Shown in pieces: positions 1 to 7,895 of a stretch of DNA of 64,000 nucleotides. A program made the position numbers and the translations under genes. The notes below the pieces were generated by a model. The model did not search any database and was not told where the DNA came from. It saw only the letters and a program-made list of their open reading frames with translations. Source of the stretch: Streptomyces sp. WM6386 (GTDB lineage Bacteria > Actinomycetota > Actinomycetes > Streptomycetales > Streptomycetaceae); contig NZ_JXTE01000006.1 in assembly GCF_000972385.1 (NCBI RefSeq), positions 1 to 64,000 on the forward strand. Reading direction: 5' to 3'. Position 1 is the first letter of the stretch. Every line of letters begins with the position of its first letter.

Positions 1-360
1 ACCGGAGATCACCAGGTCGTAGCCGGCCTTCTCGATCGCCTTCGCCAGCACCAGCGAGGTGCCGATCGCGTCCGTGCCGTGCAGGTCGTCGTCCTCGACA
101 TGGACGGCCTTGTCGGCGCCCATGGACAGCGCCTTGCGCAGCGCGTCCTTGGCGTCCTCCGGACCGACGGTGAGGACCGTGACCTCGACGTCGTCGTCGG
201 AGTTCTCCGAGATCTGCAGCGCCTGCTCGACCGCGTACTCGTCCAGCTCGGAGAGCAGGCCGTCCACATCGTCACGGTCGACGGTCAGGTCATCGGCGAA
301 GTGCCGGTCGCCGGTGGCGTCGGGCACGTACTTCACGGTGACAACGATCCTCAAGCTCAC
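1..360 (-). CDS. etfB: Electron transfer flavoprotein beta subunit (3' part outside window)
   Basis: Only the first 120 codons lie in the window; the gene runs off the left edge. EtfB pairs with EtfA to hold FAD and AMP and passes electrons from acyl-CoA dehydrogenases towards the quinone pool. Visible family marks are the N-terminal strand SLRIVVTVKYVPD, the LDEYAVEQAL segment, and the nucleotide-binding stretch with VTVLTVGPEDAKDALRKAL and MGADKAVHV. The GTG start at 360 is preceded by a good ribosome site (AGGAGAG, about 5 nt upstream). EtfA is normally the next gene, so the operon probably continues leftwards. I am confident of the family. Confidence 0.93.
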   Translation of the reverse strand, partial: MSLRIVVTVKYVPDATGDRHFADDLTVDRDDVDGLLSELDEYAVEQALQISENSDDDVEVTVLTVGPEDAKDALRKALSMGADKAVHVEDDDLHGTDAIGTSLVLAKAIEKAGYDLVISG

Positions 361-504
361 GCCGGCTCTCCTACTGCTGCGTCGACATTTCTCTGCTGCC
401 TACTTGCAGGCAGCATAGGCGCCCCAAGCGGCCGATCCCGATCGGGGCGACCCGCGCTCCGAACGAAATATTACTCGTCAGTACACCCAGTTCGTTCCCG
501 CTAA

Positions 505-516
505 GCAAGCGCTTTG
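505..516. promoter_or_regulatory. LacI-type palindrome in the etfB upstream region
   Basis: GCAAGCGCTTTG has the AAGCGCTT palindromic core of LacI-family operators and matches 11 of 12 positions of the sites at 32947 and 58632. It lies about 150 nt before etfB. On the minus strand a possible promoter follows directly: TTGCTT, 17-nt spacer, TGTACT. The link to etfB control is inference; nothing else coding occupies 361-574. Confidence 0.4.
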
Positions 517-574
517 AACTGTGACCTTCGCAACGCAGCGTAATCGGAACTCGACCGCTTCGCAGAAGTGGGCG

Positions 575-1084
575 TCAGTCGCGCAGACCGCCGAACCGAC
601 CCTGGTGGTAGACGAGCGGACGGCCGGCACCGGCCGGATCGCCGAGGAGCACCTCGGCCAGGACGATGCGATGGTCCCCGGCGGGCACGCGCGTGACGAC
701 CCGGCACACCAGCCAGGCCAGGACGTCGTCGAGGACGGGCACGCCCTCGGGGCCCTCCCGCCAGGCAGTCGGTGCGCCGAAGCGGTCGGCGCCGCTGCGG
801 GCGAAGGTGGCGGCCAGCTCCTGCTGGTGCTCGCCGAGTATGTGCACGCCGACATGGTCGGCCTCGGATATCGCCGGCCAGCTGGAGGCGCCGACACCGA
901 TCCCGAAGGAGAGCAGCGGGGGCTCGACGGAGACCGAGGTGAGGGAGGTGGCGGTGAAGCCGACGGGACCCCCGTCACCACCGGCGGTGATCACGGCGAC
1001 CCCCGCCGCGTGCCGCCGGAAGACGGAGCGCAGGAGGTCGGCGGAAGCGAGCTGAGGGGTACGGAGTTCCGGCGAGGCCGTCAT
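575..1084 (-). CDS. Flavin reductase-like (FMN-binding split barrel) protein
   Basis: 169 residues, the usual size for the small flavin reductase family that supplies reduced FMN/FAD to partner monooxygenases. The signature begins at about residue 8 with LLRSVFRRHAAGVAVITA, followed by PVGFTATSLTSVSVEPPLLSF, the flavin-binding heart of the family, and the DHRIVLAEV strand near the end. The ATG at 1084 is chosen over a longer frame because GAAGGA lies 7 nt before it. The gene is alone on its strand, with 208 nt separating it from the thioredoxin gene upstream. No partner oxygenase is adjacent, so the substrate system is unknown. Confidence 0.85.
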   Translation of the reverse strand: MTASPELRTPQLASADLLRSVFRRHAAGVAVITAGGDGGPVGFTATSLTSVSVEPPLLSFGIGVGASSWPAISEADHVGVHILGEHQQELAATFARSGADRFGAPTAWREGPEGVPVLDDVLAWLVCRVVTRVPAGDHRIVLAEVLLGDPAGAGRPLVYHQGRFGGLRD

Positions 1085-1292
1085 CGAGTGATCCTTCGGC
1101 AAGGAGGGGCGAGAGGGTCCGTGGGTGCTCAACAACCCGGACAGCGCGCGCTCGCCGTGCGAGCGAGGTCGACGTGGACCCGCCCGAAGAGAAGGAGTTC
1201 CGAAGGCATACGGTCAGGCTGACGATAGGTGGCGCGCACAGTCAAGTACGTCCCGGCATATGGGAGATGCCTCACCGTCCGCGTGAGCCCCG

Positions 1293-1706
1293 TCAAACCG
1301 CTTCCCCCAGCGCGGCGATGACGTCCGCCTTGCGCGGCTGCCCGCCGGCCCGCCGCACGACACGACCGTCGGCGTCCAGCACGAGCACGGTCGGCGTCTT
1401 GAGGATGTCGAGTTCGCGCACGAGGTCCAGATGGGCCTCGGCGTCGATCTCGATGTGGGCGACTCCGGGCACCATCTCGACCACCTCGCCCAGGATCCGC
1501 TTGGTGGCGCGGCAGGGCGCGCAGAAGGCGCTGGAGAACTGGACGAGCGTGGCGCGCTCCCCCAACTCCCCGCCCAGTTCCGCCGAGCCGAGCCGCTTGC
1601 CGTCGTCACGCCCGCGCACGCGTACTCTCCCGCTCCGCCGTTTGTGCAGCACTCCATAGGCGCTCGCGGCGACGAGCACCATCACACACACCACAACTCC
1701 GGCCAT
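1293..1706 (-). CDS. Membrane-anchored thioredoxin family protein
   Basis: 137 residues. An N-terminal hydrophobic segment (about residues 2-20, AGVVVCVMVLVAASAYGV) is followed by a basic linker and a thioredoxin fold. The active site is FCAPC rather than the common WCGPC, and the cis-proline region reads LKTPTVLVLDADG. It is likely a membrane-tethered disulfide oxidoreductase. The ATG at 1706 has GGAG 7 nt upstream; a GTG just before it is possible. It is divergent from the DUF4395 gene across 76 bp, an arrangement seen in Streptomyces that suggests shared envelope redox function. Confidence 0.85.
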   Translation of the reverse strand: MAGVVVCVMVLVAASAYGVLHKRRSGRVRVRGRDDGKRLGSAELGGELGERATLVQFSSAFCAPCRATKRILGEVVEMVPGVAHIEIDAEAHLDLVRELDILKTPTVLVLDADGRVVRRAGGQPRKADVIAALGEAV

Positions 1707-1782
1707 CACCCAGCTCCAGCGTTCACAAGACTGCAAAGATTCCCGGCGCCACTGACACTTCCCCATGCGGAATGCTTGATTC

Positions 1783-2199
1783 ATGGACATCGACGTGAGG
1801 GGACCGCGCTTCGGGGCGGCCGTGACGACCCTAGTACTGGCGGTCGTACTGATCACCGGCAGCGTGTGGCTCCTGGCCTGGCAGACCCTGGCGTTCGCAC
1901 TGGGCGCGGCCGGCGGAGCGGCTCGTTCGCCGTACGGCTGGCTGTTCCGCAAGGCCGTAAGGCCCCGGATCGGCCCACCGACCGAGTTCGAGGCGCCGGA
2001 GCCGCCACGGTTCGCTCAGGCCGTCGGGCTCGCGTTCGCCGCCGTGGGACTCGTCGGTTACGCGCTCGGACCGACGTGGCTGGGGCTCGCCGCGACCGGT
2101 GCGGCGCTCGCGGCCGCTTTTCTCAATTCCGCGTTCGGGTACTGCCTGGGCTGCGAGATGTACCTGCTCGTACGGCGGGTGACGGTGCGCACGCAGTAA
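1783..2199 (+). CDS. DUF4395 domain membrane protein
   Basis: 138 residues with an N-terminal hydrophobic hairpin (about residues 12-40) and a second pair of membrane segments (about 77-120). The family mark near the C-terminus is FGYCLGCEMY, two cysteines separated by two residues. DUF4395 proteins often neighbour thioredoxin or rhodanese genes, and here a membrane-anchored thioredoxin is transcribed divergently, so a role in thiol/disulfide or sulfur handling in the membrane is plausible. This is inferred from context; no enzymatic activity is established for the family. Confidence 0.85.
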   Translation: MDIDVRGPRFGAAVTTLVLAVVLITGSVWLLAWQTLAFALGAAGGAARSPYGWLFRKAVRPRIGPPTEFEAPEPPRFAQAVGLAFAAVGLVGYALGPTWLGLAATGAALAAAFLNSAFGYCLGCEMYLLVRRVTVRTQ

Positions 2200-2320
2200 A
2201 GGCCACGTAAAAGCACGAGGTGGATCAAGCAGCCGACGTGACAAGGATCTCGCCGTTCACGGGCACGAGGACTGGCCCCCGGTCCGTTCTTGGGGCACGA
2301 TCTGCGAGATGCCGTAAACC

Positions 2321-2332
2321 TACGGCGCCGTA
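2321..2332. promoter_or_regulatory. Perfect 12-bp palindrome upstream of the acyltransferase gene
   Basis: TACGGCGCCGTA is a perfect palindrome 55 nt before the acyltransferase start and is flanked by AACC on the left and ACTT on the right. Its size and place fit a TetR-family operator, perhaps for a lipid-responsive regulator, but no regulator gene is adjacent. Confidence 0.4.
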
Positions 2333-2387
2333 ACTTTCCCGCCGGGAACCGTCTTTCCCAGCAGAGAAGGAAGGGTCCACCCCGTCC

Positions 2388-3116
2388 ATGGCAGAGCTTG
2401 TCTACCGACCCGCTGTCGGCCTCGCGCTCACGTTGTTCAAGGCGTGGGACCTCAAGATCGACTGCCAGGGTTCGGAGAACATCCCGCGCTCGGGCGGCGC
2501 CGTGCTGGTGAGCAACCACATCAGCTACCTGGACTTCATCTTCGACGGCCTGGCGGCGCTCCCGCAGAAACGACTCGTTCGCTTCATGGCGAAGGAGTCC
2601 GTCTTCCGGCACAAGATCTCCGGACCGTTGATGCGCGGGATGAAGCACATCCCCGTGGACCGCAAGCAGGGTGAGACCGCCTACCAGCACGCGCTGGATT
2701 CGCTGCGCTCCGGCGAGATCGTCGGGGTCTTCCCGGAGGCCACGATCTCGCAGTCGTTCACCCTGAAGTCCTTCAAGTCGGGTGCCGCGCGCATGGCCCA
2801 GGAAGCGGGCGTCCCGCTGATCCCGATGGCGGTGTGGGGCACGCAGCGACTGTGGACCAAGGGCCACCCCAAAAACTTCAAGCGCAGCCACATCCCGATC
2901 ACGATCCGGGTGGGCGAGGCGATCGAGGCGTCCAAGGACAAGTACGCGGGCGCGATCACCCGTCAGCTGCGCGAGCGCGTCCAGGAGATGCTGGTGGCCG
3001 CGCAGCGCGCCTATCCGGTGCGGCCGAAGGACGCCGACGATACGTGGTGGATGCCGGCGCATCTCGGTGGGACCGCGCCGACGCCCGAGGAAGTCAAGGC
3101 GGCGGAGGCTCGCTGA
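2388..3116 (+). CDS. 1-acyl-glycerol-3-phosphate acyltransferase (PlsC-like)
   Basis: 242 residues. Acyltransferases of this family move a fatty acyl group from acyl-CoA or acyl-ACP to a lysophospholipid. Catalytic motif I is visible as NHISYLDF (the family's NHxxxxD) at about residues 43-50, motif II as GMKHIPVDR, and motif III as FPEATIS at about 116-122. The product is soluble or peripheral, with one hydrophobic N-terminal stretch. The true acceptor could be lysophosphatidate or another lysolipid. It is monocistronic, with a palindromic possible operator upstream. Confidence 0.88.
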   Translation: MAELVYRPAVGLALTLFKAWDLKIDCQGSENIPRSGGAVLVSNHISYLDFIFDGLAALPQKRLVRFMAKESVFRHKISGPLMRGMKHIPVDRKQGETAYQHALDSLRSGEIVGVFPEATISQSFTLKSFKSGAARMAQEAGVPLIPMAVWGTQRLWTKGHPKNFKRSHIPITIRVGEAIEASKDKYAGAITRQLRERVQEMLVAAQRAYPVRPKDADDTWWMPAHLGGTAPTPEEVKAAEAR

Positions 3117-3185
3117 GAGCTCGGCCGATAGTGTGCTGCGCGTAACCGGACGCCAGGTGTCCGGGGTGCGCTACGGGGGCTACGC

Positions 3186-4208
3186 ATGCGGCGTTGGGTC
3201 AAAGTGTCGATCACGGCTGCGGTCGTGCTGGGGATCGGCGGCTGGGTCGCCACCCCGTACGTCAACGACTGGTGGCTGCTGCGTACCGCCTGCGACGGGG
3301 CGCTGCCCGTGGACGCGGTGCGTGAACTCGGGCGCAGCGGCTCGCACTTCAAGGACGCGACGAGCGCCTCCCATCCGGAGCTGGGCGACTACGGCTGCTC
3401 CCTCGACTTCGAGGGCGACGAACTGCGCAGCGACCGCCTGCTGTCGATGGAGGCGTACACCCGACGGGACGACCTGGACCGGGAGTTGATGACGGTCTTC
3501 CCGGAGACGGGGTTCGACACCATGGCGCCGATGCCGAACGGAATGCCCGGCTTCATCGACCAGTTCGGCGATCTCCAGCTCCTGGTGCCCTGCCCGGCCC
3601 TCAAGAAGGACGACGACGGCCGGCAGCCCAAGCTGCTGGTGCGCACCCGGCTGGGCCGGGACACTCTGCGGGGCACGCCCGCCGCCTACGAGACGGCCGT
3701 GACCCTCACCAACTCCGCGTCCGAGCGGCTCGGTTGCGGCGCCGAGCCGTTGAAGGCACCCGGAGGCGATGCCGCACCGGTGGATCCGGAAAAGGATCCG
3801 AAGACGGTGTCTCTCGACAGGTCCGCGGACACCGCCTGCGGCTGGGCCCTCAAGTCGGGGCTGCTCAAGACGTCCCAGTGGCAGGTCGCGACGCTCATGA
3901 ACGACGCGGGTCCGGTGGGACGTTGCGACCTGTACGCGCGTGACACCGACTCCGGCGAGATGGAGAACCAGCTGTCGTTCGCCGCCTGGTACGGCGACTG
4001 GAGCAGCCGTCTGATCGCCGAGGACGGCCGCCTGCCCGCGGCCCTTACGGCGACGGCCCGATGCGACGGCGAGGCGGCCGACTTCGCCCTCAGCGCCGCC
4101 AAAGAGGCTCCGGGGGTCGACGAGGCCGGGAAGCGGAAGCTGCTCGCGGCCTTCGCCCGCGAGCAGGTGCGGCAGCGGGGTTGCACCGATCTGCGGCTCG
4201 GCGGCTGA
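3186..4208 (+). CDS. Conserved membrane-anchored hypothetical protein
   Basis: 340 residues. A basic start (MRRWVKVS) leads into one membrane segment (about residues 7-24), so the rest should lie outside the cytoplasm. Six or more cysteines appear in spaced contexts (TACDGALP, DYGCSLD, LVPCPAL, RLGCGAEP, TACGWALK, GRCDLYA, ARCDGEA, RGCTDL), which suggests disulfide-stabilised, possibly duplicated subdomains of about 150 residues. I recognise the type as a conserved Streptomyces extracytoplasmic protein but not a function. It converges with the next gene, leaving six bases between stops. Confidence 0.75.
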   Translation: MRRWVKVSITAAVVLGIGGWVATPYVNDWWLLRTACDGALPVDAVRELGRSGSHFKDATSASHPELGDYGCSLDFEGDELRSDRLLSMEAYTRRDDLDRELMTVFPETGFDTMAPMPNGMPGFIDQFGDLQLLVPCPALKKDDDGRQPKLLVRTRLGRDTLRGTPAAYETAVTLTNSASERLGCGAEPLKAPGGDAAPVDPEKDPKTVSLDRSADTACGWALKSGLLKTSQWQVATLMNDAGPVGRCDLYARDTDSGEMENQLSFAAWYGDWSSRLIAEDGRLPAALTATARCDGEAADFALSAAKEAPGVDEAGKRKLLAAFAREQVRQRGCTDLRLGG

Positions 4209-4214
4209 GTCCGC

Positions 4215-5408
4215 TCAGAACGTCATCCAGAGCGCCCTGACGTACCGGTCGTCCATCAACTGCCGCAGGTCCGCCGCGCGTTTCCGCGGCACGTTCCGCG
4301 CCTTCGTCCAGGCGTCCAGCACGGTGAACAGTTGATGCCTCCCGTCCATCAGGTCTCCTCCGACCGGTCCGGAGACCGGCCGCTCGGCGATGTCCCCCAC
4401 CGGCGGACGGCTGCTCAACTGCCGCGCGGCCGCCTGGTAGGCGCCACGCGTGTGCCGCCGTACGGCTTTGTCGAAGACCGCGAGGTCGGCAATCGTGCCC
4501 TCCCGGGCGTAGCGCGCCCGGCGGTTCATCAGTGCGCCGACGCGGTCGGTGAGGTGTTCCAGGTCGATGTCGACCCAGGTGTCGGTGGGCTGGACTGTCC
4601 CGTCCTTGTCCGGCTCCGGGTGGTAGTCGGGGTCCGCGCCCGCCCGGGTGAGACGTTCGAGGTAGTACGCGAGGTACGCGCGCTGGGCGTCGTAGAGGAT
4701 CGCGAACGCCTCGGGGTCCTTGGCCAGTTCGGCCATCAGGGCTTCCGGGTCCGCGTGTACGGACGAATACGGCTGGGTGTGCTCGAAGTCGGCGTGCGCC
4801 TCACCGGGTGCGAGGAAGCGGCCGTACGGCGTCCAGCCGGTGTCGTCGGGTGCGGCCGACGTGGCGTCGGCGGCCGGGGTGTAGGACTCGTCGTCGGGGC
4901 TCAGATAGCGGTTCGCGTCCACGACGTACTCGGCGAGCAGGCGGGCCAGGCCGGGTGCCATCCCGGCGGGCACGTCCTTGTCGTCGAAGGCGGCCACGAC
5001 CGCGTAGGCGCTGCGGGCCTGGGCGAGGGTGTGGGGCTTGCCGCCGGCCGGGGCACGGGTGGCCGCGTCGACGACCTGGCCGAGCACCTTGCCGCCGTCC
5101 CCGCACGGGTTCTCGTGCACCAGGAGGTCGCGCACAGCGCCGAACAGGGTCAGTTGGTCGCCCGGGTCGAGGGCCCGGGTGGCGGCCGCCGGATCCTTCG
5201 CGAGCGCGCGGGTCGACGCGGGGATCTCCTGGCACGGGGGGTCGCCCCCGGAGTCCGCGAGGACGACCGGCACGGCCGTGGCCGTCGCCAGCACTGCCAG
5301 CGCCACGGCCGAGGTGAGCAGCCAGTGCTTCCTCAGCCGGGCGAGAGTCCCTGTCGGCCGCTCCGCGTCCACGCTCGTACTGTCGTCCACCGTTCCCCCA
5401 TCACGCAT
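4215..5408 (-). CDS. Conserved membrane-anchored hypothetical protein
   Basis: 397 residues with a short acidic cytoplasmic head, one membrane segment (HWLLTSAVALAVLATATAVPVVLA, about residues 28-51, described by position) and a long external domain rich in Asp, Ala and Arg. Two cysteines (DPPCQEIP and HENPCGDGG) could form one disulfide. No catalytic motif is recognisable. The ATG at 5408 is used; a GTG six codons later is also possible. The gene lies 26 bp downstream of the B3/4-domain gene's upstream boundary and may be transcribed alone. Confidence 0.7.
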   Translation of the reverse strand: MRDGGTVDDSTSVDAERPTGTLARLRKHWLLTSAVALAVLATATAVPVVLADSGGDPPCQEIPASTRALAKDPAAATRALDPGDQLTLFGAVRDLLVHENPCGDGGKVLGQVVDAATRAPAGGKPHTLAQARSAYAVVAAFDDKDVPAGMAPGLARLLAEYVVDANRYLSPDDESYTPAADATSAAPDDTGWTPYGRFLAPGEAHADFEHTQPYSSVHADPEALMAELAKDPEAFAILYDAQRAYLAYYLERLTRAGADPDYHPEPDKDGTVQPTDTWVDIDLEHLTDRVGALMNRRARYAREGTIADLAVFDKAVRRHTRGAYQAAARQLSSRPPVGDIAERPVSGPVGGDLMDGRHQLFTVLDAWTKARNVPRKRAADLRQLMDDRYVRALWMTF

Positions 5409-5434
5409 GCCGGGAGATTAGCGACTGCGACGGA

Positions 5435-6139
5435 TCAGCCGCGCACCGGGTCGGCGTCATGCACCTCGATACGCGCACCGGGGCTGAACTTCTCCAGCAG
5501 CTCGGCGAGTTCGGCCGCTGCCGCCTCCACCTCGGGGACCGGCATCGGCGCGAGGCTCTCCAGCAGGAAGATCCCGGAGACGGTCTCCTCGGTGAGCCGG
5601 GTCCGCGGTCCCTGGCGCCAGTTCCAGCGCCGGCAGGTCACGCCCCGCGCGTCGCGCCAGACCACCTCGCCGGCGTCGGGGTGTTCGACGACCTCCTCGC
5701 CGCCGGCGACGGTCACGAAGTCCTCGTCTCCGGTCGCCCGCACCAGGCGCATCCCACCCTCGATGCGGTCGATGTCCTCGCCGCCGACCGGGATCAGATG
5801 AGCGACGCTGATGGCGTTGTAGAGGTCGACGAGCAGGTTGATCCGGGGCAGCCCGCCGTCCGCCGACGCCCGCTTGGCCAGCGCCTCCGCCGAGTTGCGG
5901 GTGCGCGACGGCTTCGAGCCGAACGCCGTGTAGGCCTCGCGCCAGGCGGCCATGTGCGGGTCCTCGTGCGGGGCCCGCCCGTCCAGGCGTACGGCGAGAC
6001 GGCGGGCGGCGTCGTCGAGCAGCGCCGAACTCGCGTCGGTGCTCGGTCCGTTGACGAGGCCGTGCGCCTCGACGGCGACGTGCGTGAAGCCGGGCGCGAG
6101 CGCGCGCGCCTCGTCGGACACGGTCAGGGAGAAGGTCAT
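5435..6139 (-). CDS. B3/B4 tRNA-binding domain protein
   Basis: 234 residues related to the B3/B4 editing region of the phenylalanyl-tRNA synthetase beta chain, found as a free-standing protein in many bacteria. The recognisable core is WREAYTAFGSKPSRTRNS followed by LPRINLLVDLYNAISVAHLIPVGG (quoted in part) and the late strand with SGIFLLESL. Such proteins are thought to act in trans on tRNA or mischarged tRNA, but the substrate is not established. The ATG at 6139 is chosen over an upstream ATG because it matches the family's start. It is nine bases downstream of the transglutaminase-like gene on the same strand, so the two are probably cotranscribed. Confidence 0.85.
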   Translation of the reverse strand: MTFSLTVSDEARALAPGFTHVAVEAHGLVNGPSTDASSALLDDAARRLAVRLDGRAPHEDPHMAAWREAYTAFGSKPSRTRNSAEALAKRASADGGLPRINLLVDLYNAISVAHLIPVGGEDIDRIEGGMRLVRATGDEDFVTVAGGEEVVEHPDAGEVVWRDARGVTCRRWNWRQGPRTRLTEETVSGIFLLESLAPMPVPEVEAAAAELAELLEKFSPGARIEVHDADPVRG

Positions 6140-6147
6140 CGACTGCC

Positions 6148-6741
6148 TCAGAGTGCGGAAGGGAGCGTCTTCCACAGGGAGGGCCGGTCGGGGGCGGCCT
6201 GCAGGACACTCAACACGGTGGGATGCGGTTCAGCGTACAGCACTGGATAGTCCACCTCATTGGACCGCGGGTCCGGAATCCACGCCAGCCGCTCCCCTTC
6301 GAGGGAGAACCGCGCGTCCACCCCCGGCTTGTTGCCACGCGGGTCCTGCCGGTGCCAGGCCCCGTTGAACCGCAGCGCGACCAGGCCGTGCACGACATGC
6401 CCGTCCCCGTCGTCGTCCGCCAGCCGCTGATAGCACAGCGCGGTCGGGATGTCCTCGGCCCGTAGCAGCGCGGCCAGCGCATGGGCCTTGGCGTAACAGA
6501 CGCCGGTGCCCTGTTCGAGCACATCGGAGGCCCGCCAGGTGACGCGCAGGTCGCCGGAGTCCTGCGAGTGGGGGATGGTGTCGCGCACGAACTCGAAAGC
6601 CAGCTGCGCATAGGCATACGAGTCCGCGGCGTCTGCGGCGAGGCGCGCAGCCGTCGCGCGTACCCGTGGATGGTCATGGTCGATGACCTCATCAGCGGCC
6701 AAGTAAGCGGACAGGTCAGGGGTGTTCTGGATCAGCTCCAT
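6148..6741 (-). CDS. Transglutaminase-like cysteine peptidase-fold protein
   Basis: 197 residues. The transglutaminase-core triad is visible: Cys in GTGVCYAKAHALAALLR (about residues 83-99), His in DGHVVHGLV and Asp in RQDPRGNK. Enzymes of this fold cleave or exchange amide bonds; many bacterial members act on peptides. There is no signal peptide, so it is cytoplasmic. The start ATG lies 8 nt after the -10 box TATGCT, with -35 TTGACT 18 nt further up, implying a leaderless mRNA. A 20-bp inverted repeat covers this promoter. The following B3/4 gene should share the transcript. Confidence 0.85.
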   Translation of the reverse strand: MELIQNTPDLSAYLAADEVIDHDHPRVRATAARLAADAADSYAYAQLAFEFVRDTIPHSQDSGDLRVTWRASDVLEQGTGVCYAKAHALAALLRAEDIPTALCYQRLADDDGDGHVVHGLVALRFNGAWHRQDPRGNKPGVDARFSLEGERLAWIPDPRSNEVDYPVLYAEPHPTVLSVLQAAPDRPSLWKTLPSAL

Positions 6742-6750
6742 GACCGCAGA

Positions 6751-6808
6751 GCATAGGAATGCGATCACCCTGGAGTCAATTCTTTTTCGGGTGACCGCAT
6801 ACCTATGC
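6751..6808 (-). promoter_or_regulatory. Promoter of the transglutaminase operon inside a 20-bp inverted repeat
   Basis: On the minus strand TTGACT (6774-6779) and TATGCT (6750-6755) are spaced by 18 nt. Arms at 6751-6770 and 6789-6808 match as an inverted repeat at 18 of 20 positions, with an 18-nt spacer. One arm covers the -10 and the spacer, the other lies just upstream of the -35, as expected for a repressor or dual-site operator. It could also form a long hairpin. Confidence 0.7.
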
Positions 6809-6824
6809 ATAGATCGAGAGGCCG

Positions 6825-7895
6825 CTAGTGCGCCATCTCCTCCTTCAGCGCCGCGACGAACGCGTCCACGTCCTCCTCGGTCGTGTCGAAGGCGCACATC
6901 CAGCGCACCACGCCCGCCGTCTCGTCCCAGAAGTAGAACCGGAACCGCTTCTGCAGGCGCACGCTCACCTCGTGCGGGAGCTTGGCGAACACGCCGTTGG
7001 CCTGCACCGGGTAGAGGATCTCCACGCCGTGCACGGCACGGACACCCTCCGCGAGCCGCCGGGCCATCTCGTTGGAGTGGCGGGCGTTGCGCAGCCACAG
7101 GTCCTTGGCGAGCAGCGCCTCCAGCTGGACCGACACGAAACGCATCTTGGAGGCGAGCTGCATGGACAGCTTGCGCAGATGCTTCATGTGGCTGACGGCG
7201 TCCTGGTTGATGACCACGACGGCCTCGCCGAACAGTGCGCCGTTCTTGGTCCCGCCGAGCGAGAGGATGTCGACGCCGACCGCGTTGGTGAACGTCCGCA
7301 TCGGGACGTCCAGGGAGGCGGCCGCGTTGGCTATGCGGGAGCCGTCCAGGTGCACCTTCATGCCGTGCGCGTGGGCGTGGTCGCAGATGGCGCGGATCTC
7401 GTCCGGTGTGTAGAGGGTGCCCAGCTCCGTGCTCTGGGTGATCGAGACGACCTGCGGCATCGCGCGGTGCTCGTCGTCCCAGCCGTACGCCTGCCGGTCG
7501 ATCAGCTCGGGCGTGAGCTTGCCGTCCGGCGTGGGCACCGTGAGCAGCTTGAGGCCGCCCATGCGCTCGGGGGCGCCGCCCTCGTCGACGTTGATGTGCG
7601 CGCTCTCCGCGCAGATCACCGCGCCCCAGCGGTCGGTGACCGCCTGGAGGGCGACGACGTTGGCGCCGGTGCCGTTGAAGACGGGGAACGCCTCGGCCGT
7701 GGCGCCGAAGTGGCTGCGGACGATCGTCTGGAGGTTCTCGGTGTAGTCGTCCTCGCCGTAGGCGACCTGGTGCCCGCCGTTGGCCAGGGCCAGGGCGGCG
7801 AGCACCTCCGGGTGGGCGCCGGCGTAGTTGTCGCTGGCGAAGCCCCGGCTGTCCGGGTCGTGGTGCCGGCGGGCGTCGGTCTTCGGAGGGTTCAC
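6825..7895 (-). CDS. PLP-dependent beta-eliminating lyase / low-specificity threonine aldolase
   Basis: 356 residues, normal for fold-type I aldolases that split L-threonine or related beta-hydroxy amino acids to glycine and an aldehyde. The N-terminal mark FASDNYAGAHPEVL is the family's DNxAGxHP, GTGANVVAL is the cofactor phosphate loop, HLDGSRIAN holds the Asp that contacts the pyridine nitrogen, and the PLP lysine lies in SLGGTKNGALFG. The GTG start at 7895 overlaps the SDR stop as GTGA, implying translational coupling. It is the last gene of the DUF6421-SDR-aldolase operon, so the true substrate may be a pathway intermediate and not threonine. Confidence 0.88.
   Translation of the reverse strand: MNPPKTDARRHHDPDSRGFASDNYAGAHPEVLAALALANGGHQVAYGEDDYTENLQTIVRSHFGATAEAFPVFNGTGANVVALQAVTDRWGAVICAESAHINVDEGGAPERMGGLKLLTVPTPDGKLTPELIDRQAYGWDDEHRAMPQVVSITQSTELGTLYTPDEIRAICDHAHAHGMKVHLDGSRIANAAASLDVPMRTFTNAVGVDILSLGGTKNGALFGEAVVVINQDAVSHMKHLRKLSMQLASKMRFVSVQLEALLAKDLWLRNARHSNEMARRLAEGVRAVHGVEILYPVQANGVFAKLPHEVSVRLQKRFRFYFWDETAGVVRWMCAFDTTEEDVDAFVAALKEEMAH

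Noticed and set aside
1213..1223. GTCAG-G-CTGAC small palindrome before flavin reductase
   Set aside because: Only 5-bp arms and no promoter could be fitted with a normal spacer; likely chance.
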